Assembly (NCBI GenBank): GCA_002355455.1
Contig: AP017375.1
Location: forward strand, 1,302,001-1,366,000
Direction: 5' to 3'
Source of the DNA: Stanieria sp. NIES-3757
Lineage (GTDB): Bacteria > Cyanobacteriota > Cyanobacteriia > Cyanobacteriales > Xenococcaceae
DNA length: 64,000 nucleotides
This document shows, in pieces, positions 58,202 to 64,000 of this stretch. Position 1 is the first letter of the stretch; each line of letters begins with the position of its first letter. Under the pieces are notes generated by a model that searched no databases, was not told where the DNA came from, and was given only the letters and a program-made list of their open reading frames with translations. Made by a program: the position numbers and the translations under genes.

Positions 58202-60148
58202 ATGGTTTCTACCTCTTCCGATCAATTTTCTTCATCTCAGTCTTCAGTAACTGTTACTCAAGCTGAAGATGAACTAAATCTACTGGTTGATGAACATGAA
58301 CATAAACCAGAACAAGAGCTAGATTTAGACTTTCTTTTTACTAGAGATATTGAATTTCGTCAAGAAACTATTTATTTTATTGTTGTTGATCGCTTTTATG
58401 ATGGTGACCCTGATAATAGTGAAGGACCTAATCCAGAACTTTATGACCCAAATCAAGAAGAATGGGGTAAATATTGGGGTGGTGACCTCCAAGGGATTAT
58501 TGATAAGTTAGATTATCTTAAAAATCTCGGAGTTACGGCAATTTGGTTGACTCCTTTATTTGAACAAGTTGAAAGTTTATTTATTGAAAGCGCAGCTATT
58601 CACGGTTATTGGACAAAAGATTTTAAACGCCTCAATCCTCGTTTTATTGGGAAGGATGAAAATCCTTCTCTCAATGCTACTCAAGAGGCAAAAAATACTA
58701 CTTTTGATCGCCTGATTGAAGAGTTGCACAAACGCAACATGAAGCTAATTCTCGATATTGTTTGCAATCATAGTACGCCAGATATTAGTGGAAACAAAGG
58801 CGAACTTTACGATGATGGGGTAAAAATTGCCGATTTTAACGATGATAAGGATTTTTGGTATCACCACTATGGTGAAGTGACTAACTGGGAAGACGAATGG
58901 CAAGTACAAAACTGTGAATTATCGGGACTAGCAACTTTTAACGAAAATAATACTGAATATCGTAATTATATTAAATCAGCTATTAAACAATGGTTAGACC
59001 GAGGTGTAGACGCTTTAAGAGTTGATACGGTTAAACATATGCCAATTTGGTTTTGGCAAGAATTTAATGCAGATATCCTCAACCATCGACCAGATGTCTT
59101 TATTTTTGGTGAGTGGATTTACAATAGTCCCAACGATCCTCAATCGGTTGAATTTGCCAATAATTCTGGAATGACTATTCTAGATTTTGGTTTGTGTATG
59201 GCAATTCGTCAAGCTTTGGGTTCTTGGGAAGAGGCAGGTTTTCATTTAGTACAAGATGTTCTTGGTTTAGACTATCGGTATGACGGTGCGACTGAATTAA
59301 TTACTTTTATCGATAACCACGATATGCACCGCTTCCAAACTTTAAATTCCGATCCAGAAGTATTGCGATTGGCAGTAGTGTTGTTAATGACTACTCGTGG
59401 TATTCCTTGTCTTTATTACGGAACAGAACAATATCTCCACGATGATACTAATGGAGATAGTAATCCCTACGGTAATAACGATCCTTACAACCGTCCGATG
59501 ATGACCAATTGGGACACTGAAAGTGAATTGTATCGCGATATTCGTTTGCTTTCTGGTTTGCGTCGTCTCAATCCTGCCATATCTCTTGGTAGTCAGTGGC
59601 AAAAATATCTTACTCCTAATGTGTATTGTTATATTCGTCGTTATCGGGATTCTCTGACTTTTGTAGCTTTGAATCGAGGTGAGGCGGTAACTGTAGAGAC
59701 TGTGGCTACTGAATTACCTGATGGCGAACACACTTGTATTCTGACTCGTCGTAAATTTACGGTAGAAGATGGTGCGATTCACAATTTGGAACTAGAAGCA
59801 CGGGATGCCATCGTTATCAGTCATGTTGCGGAAAGGGTTAAGGGTCAAACCATTGTCCGAGTACAACTTAATGGGGTAGATACCCAACCAGGAGAAACTA
59901 TTGTGGTAACGGGTAATTGTCCCGAACTCGGTAATTGGGATATTGGTAAAGCCTATCCTCTTGAATATATTAATCAAAATACCTGGTTTGGCGAAATTCC
60001 TTTTAATGAAAGTGCAGGTAAACCAATCGTTTATAAATATGCCATGTGGCGTGAAGGACAATCTCCTGTCAGAGAAAATTTAGTCTCTCGTCGTTGGGTA
60101 GTTGCCGAAGAAGGTACGGTTAAGTGGCGCGATCGCTGGGCAAGTTAA
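58202..60148 (+). CDS. alpha-amylase-family glycoside hydrolase (GH13) with CBM20
   Basis: A 648-residue protein. The GH13 catalytic domain has conserved regions DIVCNHSTPD (I), GVDALRVDTVKHMP with the nucleophile Asp (II), FIFGEWIYNS with the acid/base Glu (III) and FIDNHDMHRF (IV). A C-terminal starch-binding CBM20 domain (about 545-645) begins VRVQLNGVDTQPGETIVVTG. There is no signal peptide, so it may act on intracellular or exported polyglucan. It resembles cyclomaltodextrinase or alpha-amylase; substrate specificity is uncertain. Confidence 0.92.
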   Translation: MVSTSSDQFSSSQSSVTVTQAEDELNLLVDEHEHKPEQELDLDFLFTRDIEFRQETIYFIVVDRFYDGDPDNSEGPNPELYDPNQEEWGKYWGGDLQGIIDKLDYLKNLGVTAIWLTPLFEQVESLFIESAAIHGYWTKDFKRLNPRFIGKDENPSLNATQEAKNTTFDRLIEELHKRNMKLILDIVCNHSTPDISGNKGELYDDGVKIADFNDDKDFWYHHYGEVTNWEDEWQVQNCELSGLATFNENNTEYRNYIKSAIKQWLDRGVDALRVDTVKHMPIWFWQEFNADILNHRPDVFIFGEWIYNSPNDPQSVEFANNSGMTILDFGLCMAIRQALGSWEEAGFHLVQDVLGLDYRYDGATELITFIDNHDMHRFQTLNSDPEVLRLAVVLLMTTRGIPCLYYGTEQYLHDDTNGDSNPYGNNDPYNRPMMTNWDTESELYRDIRLLSGLRRLNPAISLGSQWQKYLTPNVYCYIRRYRDSLTFVALNRGEAVTVETVATELPDGEHTCILTRRKFTVEDGAIHNLELEARDAIVISHVAERVKGQTIVRVQLNGVDTQPGETIVVTGNCPELGNWDIGKAYPLEYINQNTWFGEIPFNESAGKPIVYKYAMWREGQSPVRENLVSRRWVVAEEGTVKWRDRWAS

Positions 60149-60306
60149 TTTAATGGTGACAACTCAAAGATAAAATCTCATTTGGTTATGGTATTGTTCT
60201 AAGTTTGATTCTCTCGATTGGCGGTTAAAGTATGGTTAACCTATGTCGTATAGGTCAAGCTAACAATGCCATTTTGTCAAAAAATTTAGATTATTTTTCA
60301 CGAGGA

Positions 60307-61437
60307 TTAATTGTTGGTGGCGATAATATGTAGATCGACATCATGCAGATATTTAAGTAACTCTTGAACTGGAGAACTATGTAAAAATAATTGCCAACGA
60401 GATCTTTGAGTTTGTCCTAATACTACTTGAGTAATAAAATGCTTTTTAGCAGTTTGCGCGATCGCTTGAGAAATATTATTACTTTCAACTCGAATAAATT
60501 CCCCACCCAGTTGTTCAGACAACTTTTCGCACATTTCTAAATATAAACTCTGATCTTTAGTTAAAAAACGGTCTGGATTATTAACATATAAAACATACAA
60601 ACGCGATCGCATTTGACTGGCGAGTCTTGCTCCTCTCCTTAATAAATGCGACGAATTAGGGTGAGTAGAAATGCAAACTAAAACTCGTTCCTGAATACTA
60701 CAGTATTTATCTTTTGGGGTAGTAGATTCGGCAATTTCTTCGAGATTATCGGCAATTTCTCTGAGGGCTAATTCTCTCAATGCAACTAAATTTTGCCGTT
60801 GAAAGAAGTTTTGTAGCGATCGCTCTATTTTATCGGGAGTATAGATTTTTCCCTCTTGTAAACGTTCTAGTAGAGTTTCTGGAGTAACATCAACTACCAC
60901 CACTTCATCAGCTTCATCTAGTATTCGATCTGGAATTCTTTCTCGCACTACCACCCCAGTAATTTTTGCTACTAGATCGTTTAGACTTTCTAAGTGTTGA
61001 ATATTTACCGTAGAAAAAACATCGATTCCTGCTGCTAAAACTATTTCTACATCCTGATAGCGTTTTTCGCGCTGCGAACCTGGTACATTGGTATGAGCCA
61101 ATTCATCGATTAAAACTAACTGAGGTTGACGCTTTAGGATCGCCTCCGTATCCATTTCAGTTAAAGTATTATTGCCCCGTTTAATTTGCTGGCGAGGAAT
61201 CAACTCTAATCCTTCTGCTGCTTCGGCGGTTTCTTCTCTACCGTGAGTTTCGAGTAAACCGATAACTACATCAATTCCTTCTTCTAATAAACTCTTAGCT
61301 TCTTGCAGCATTCGATAGGTTTTACCGACACCTGGAGACATTCCGATGTAGATTCTGTGTTTACCGCGTCGTTGACTTGGCATTTCGTAGGAGGAAAAAG
61401 TAGTTTTGGAGTTGTTAAATTCGTCTTTGTCAATCAT
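60307..61437 (-). CDS. KdpD-like N-terminal sensor protein without kinase domain
   Basis: A 376-residue protein containing the KdpD cytosolic domain (Walker A GMSPGVGKTYRML, GLLETHGREET, LIDELAHTNVPGSQREKRYQD) followed by a USP-like domain (about 240-370). It ends before the membrane and histidine-kinase parts of full-length KdpD, a known short form in cyanobacteria. ATG at 61437 is preferred to a TTG at 61449. It is the last gene of a kinase/regulator/KdpD cluster, with no kdpABC nearby. Confidence 0.88.
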   Translation of the reverse strand: MIDKDEFNNSKTTFSSYEMPSQRRGKHRIYIGMSPGVGKTYRMLQEAKSLLEEGIDVVIGLLETHGREETAEAAEGLELIPRQQIKRGNNTLTEMDTEAILKRQPQLVLIDELAHTNVPGSQREKRYQDVEIVLAAGIDVFSTVNIQHLESLNDLVAKITGVVVRERIPDRILDEADEVVVVDVTPETLLERLQEGKIYTPDKIERSLQNFFQRQNLVALRELALREIADNLEEIAESTTPKDKYCSIQERVLVCISTHPNSSHLLRRGARLASQMRSRLYVLYVNNPDRFLTKDQSLYLEMCEKLSEQLGGEFIRVESNNISQAIAQTAKKHFITQVVLGQTQRSRWQLFLHSSPVQELLKYLHDVDLHIIATNN

Positions 61438-61458
61438 CGGAGTGGGCAAATAATACTT

Positions 61459-62124
61459 TTAATAAAGCCAAATTTGGCGGCTTTGAGGAGATTGCAGGAC
61501 TCGAATTGAGTTATTTCGAGCAGATTGATAAGCGGAGTCAAGGTTAAGGGCAATTCGATAATTTTGGAGGGCTTTTGTAACATCGCCCAGTTTTTCCTGT
61601 AACTCTCCTAATAAATTAAAGGCTTCTGCTTGAGATGGATTCAAATGAATTGCCCGTTTTACCTGTACAATTGCTTCTTCAAATTGTTCTTTATTCTTTA
61701 ACTGTTTTGCCAACTCAAAAGCAGTGCGATACTCCAATTCTCGTTTGCTACTAATTGTTTCGCGTTCGAGAACACGACGAACAATATCTCGTAATTCTTG
61801 AGGCGTAAACGGTTTTTGGATAAAATCAATCGCCCCTAGTTTCATCGCTTCTACTGCATTGTCCACCCTTCCATGGGCTGAAATAATAATAATTTTCACA
61901 TGAGGATACAACCGAATTGCTTGTTGGAGAAAAGTTAAACCATCCATTCCAGGCATTCTGAGATCGAGCAAAATTAAGTCAAATGTCTGTTGTTCTAACT
62001 GTCTCAGTCCCTCTTCTCCATTAACAGCGATCGCCACTGTATATCCCAAGGGTTCGAGAGCCTGAGCCATGATGGAACAAATTTTTTTCCAATCATCAAT
62101 AATTAAGATTTTTTCGTTACTCAT
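61459..62124 (-). CDS. response regulator with TPR output
   Basis: A 221-residue protein. The receiver domain (about 1-125) has ILIIDDWKKI, phospho-acceptor Asp54 in LILLDLRMPGMDG, the conserved Ser/Thr ISAHGR and the Lys in IQKPFTPQE. The C-terminal part (about 140-215) has TPR-like helices (EQFEEAIVQVKRAIHLNPSQ, VTKALQNYRIALNLDS). There is no DNA-binding domain, so output is via protein contact. It lies 45 bases downstream of the kinase gene's original stop. Confidence 0.93.
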   Translation of the reverse strand: MSNEKILIIDDWKKICSIMAQALEPLGYTVAIAVNGEEGLRQLEQQTFDLILLDLRMPGMDGLTFLQQAIRLYPHVKIIIISAHGRVDNAVEAMKLGAIDFIQKPFTPQELRDIVRRVLERETISSKRELEYRTAFELAKQLKNKEQFEEAIVQVKRAIHLNPSQAEAFNLLGELQEKLGDVTKALQNYRIALNLDSAYQSARNNSIRVLQSPQSRQIWLY

Positions 62125-62169
62125 CTGAATAGTTTTTTAGATTAAATTATGCTTATTTTCTCAAGCAGA

Positions 62170-64000
62170 TTAGGGATTATTTTTAACTACAGGAACAGTA
62201 AAAGTGAACGTACTACCTTCACTAGGAGTAGAATTAACCCAAATTCTACCTTGATGAGCCTTGACAATTTCCTTACAAATTGCTAAACCCAAACCACTTC
62301 CACCGATATCTCTTTCAGTTTGTACTTGAACAAATTTATCAAAAATTTTGGCTTGATATTCCCAAGGAATTCCTACCCCATTATCAGCAACAGAAATCTC
62401 GACCCAATCGCTGCGTCATTCGGCAAAAACTTCAATTTTACCCCCTGGATCAGTATATCGTATTGCATTAGCAATTAAATTTGTCAAAACCCAAATAATT
62501 TTGTTTGGATCTACCTTCACTAAAGGCAAATTTTCTGAAGAATGCTGAGTTATTTCAATCTCTTTTTCTTGGGCTTGCACCTTTAATAAAGTGACTGCTT
62601 TTTCCAGTAAAAAATTAACTTTAAATGCGGTCAACTCCATTTCAATTCGACCCGATTCTATTTTAGAAAGATCGAGGAGATCGTTGACTAAAGCTCGCAA
62701 TCTTTCTACATCTTCACTAGCTGCTTCTAACAATTTTTGTTCTTGTTCTGACAGTTTTTCTGGTGCGGTTTCTAATAAAAGATTAATACTCATTGCCATT
62801 CCAGTTAAAGGCGTTCGCAATTCATGGGAAGCTGTAGCGACAAAATCACTTTTTAGTTGGTTTAATTCCTGGAGTTTGGTAACATTTTGGAGTAAAAGAA
62901 CTACGCCCAACATATTCCCTTCTTCTGTAGTTACAGGGGTAATGGCAAATTTGTAATACTCGGTTTTATTAGGTCGTTCTATGGTAAGAATAGATTCGTC
63001 TTCTGTCAAAGGAGATGACGTAGGTGTTGCGGCTGTTTGCTTAATTTGTTCGTAAAGTTGTGGATTATTAAAAACTTCTAGAAAATGGTTGCCAATAGCG
63101 CGTTGAAGACTGGTATTTAAAATGGAAGCGGCGATAGGATTGATGGCAATAATTTTAAATTCGGCATCGACCACAACTAAGCCATCACTAATGCTGCGAA
63201 TAATAGCATCACTGCGTTGTTTTTCTACAATGACTCGTCCTACATTCAGTTCATGAAATCCTTTGAGTTTTTGACTCATGATATTAATCGCCGTTCCCAG
63301 ATGCCCCATTTCATCTTCTGACTTAACAGCGATCGCAATATTATAATCCCCTTCTGCAATTTGTTCGGTTGCATCAGTCATTTCTTTGAGCGGTCGAATA
63401 ATACGATGGGATAGTAGTAAACTAAAGCCTAACCCCAATCCAGCCGCAGTACCTCCTGTGATCGCCATTGACCACATTGCCTGATGGGAAAAAGTTTGTG
63501 CTGCTTCTGAAGCAGCCACCATGGTTTCCTGGTTCAGTTCCCGTAATTGAGTGCTAGTTTCCCGCACTCGTTCAAAAATAGGAAATACTGTTTTGTCATA
63601 GTAATTTATAACTGAATCATCTGTAAGTTCTTGTTGTTGTAATTGGTCAAATGTGATGAGGTAATTTTTATAACTCCCCTCAAGTTCGAGCAGGATTTCT
63701 TTTTCTCCTGGGATAGTAATATTATCTTTGGCACGACCTAACCATTGCAAAAAAGCCACTTCATTGCTATGAAATTGTTCGATTCCTCGCGATCGCTCTC
63801 CTAACAAAAGCAATAGAGTAGCACTATCTTGACGTTCGAGCGCATCGATCATATTGTCTGCTGCCAAAATACTGCGATAGTTTTCCTGCAAAATAGCGTC
63901 ACTAGCTTTTCCCAGTCGGCGCAGATTGAGCGCACCCCAAATACAAACCAAGACAACCAGGGTCAGAGCAAGTCCATAACCAGCGAGAATTTTTGTTTTA
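62170..64000 (-). pseudogene. HAMP-PAS sensor histidine kinase interrupted by an in-frame TGA, runs off the window
   Basis: The frame runs from the right edge to TAA at 62172-62170. It contains N-terminal and second membrane segments, a sensor region, HAMP (HRIIRPLKEMTDATEQIAEG), a PAS domain, HisKA with FVATASHELRTPLTGMAMSI and the HATPase N-box NLIANAIRYTDP. Then TGA at 62418-62416 interrupts IEVFAE-x-RSDWVEISVADNGVGIP; the G1 (ADNGVGIP) and G2 (GSGLGLAICKEI) boxes lie beyond it in the same frame. A CGA-to-TGA change is the simplest explanation. The start is outside the window. Truncated product would lack ATP binding. Confidence 0.85.

Noticed and set aside
62416-62418. Programmed readthrough or selenocysteine at the TGA in the histidine kinase
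   Set aside because: No SECIS-like structure was seen and histidine kinases have no selenoprotein form; a point mutation or error is more likely.

Overview
The window comes from a low-GC cyanobacterium. The evidence is photosystem I subunit PsaM, a tmRNA whose tag reads ANNIVKFERQAVLA, a PII protein, part of a urease operon, Ycf49-like (DUF2499) and DUF3593 proteins, a Cdv3/DivIVA-like gene beside coaD, and very many HIP1 octamers (GCGATCGC). The gene content fits a unicellular or pleurocapsalean lineage, but I cannot name the species from sequence alone. No transposase, CRISPR array, rRNA or tRNA gene was found.

Layout. 1-10 kb: serA (5' end cut), prmA, map, a secreted beta-propeller-like protein, two tandem universal stress proteins, a frame-disrupted FG-GAP/cohesin/dockerin protein, a GST, and a strongly structured non-coding RNA candidate (about 8785-8935). 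10-17.7 kb: psaM, a TerC-type membrane protein, hflX, an Anbu proteasome-like protease with a zinc-ribbon partner, tmRNA and hemB. 17.8-22.9 kb: a tight minus-strand operon resembling the motor and EH-signature genes of the Zorya anti-phage system (ZorA-ZorB-ZorC-like) with no helicase/nuclease effector, preceded by a small unknown gene. 23-33 kb: glmU, an HD-GYP response regulator, mnmD-like, mobA, an LCP protein, recJ, cdv3-like and coaD. 33-38.6 kb: a histidine kinase, a divergent PII, a His-rich membrane protein, a Crp-family regulator, a decayed chromate transporter, and a short Hsp20. 39-50.9 kb: argS, panB, gatD-like, DUF2499/DUF3593 pair, gshB-grxC, cysK and dnaG. 51-64 kb: ureD-ureA-ureB without ureC, a PhyH-type dioxygenase, a long SdhA/FrdA, a serralysin-like protease, a dead KAP-type P-loop gene, a GH13-CBM20 amylase, and a histidine kinase (interrupted by TGA) / response regulator-TPR / KdpD-N cluster running off the right edge.

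Most genes are housekeeping. The accessory signals are the ZorABC-like operon, the dead KAP gene, the decayed chrA, the frame-broken adhesin-like protein, several dispersed palindromes, and one repeat that seems to have been exapted as the C-terminus of glutathione synthetase. Several genes normally found with partners stand alone here (gatD without murT, sdhA without sdhB, Anbu without its usual ATP-grasp/alpha-E/transglutaminase set, kdpD without kdpABC, ureDAB without ureC). The partners may lie outside the window. All family names come from reading translated motifs; no database search was run.
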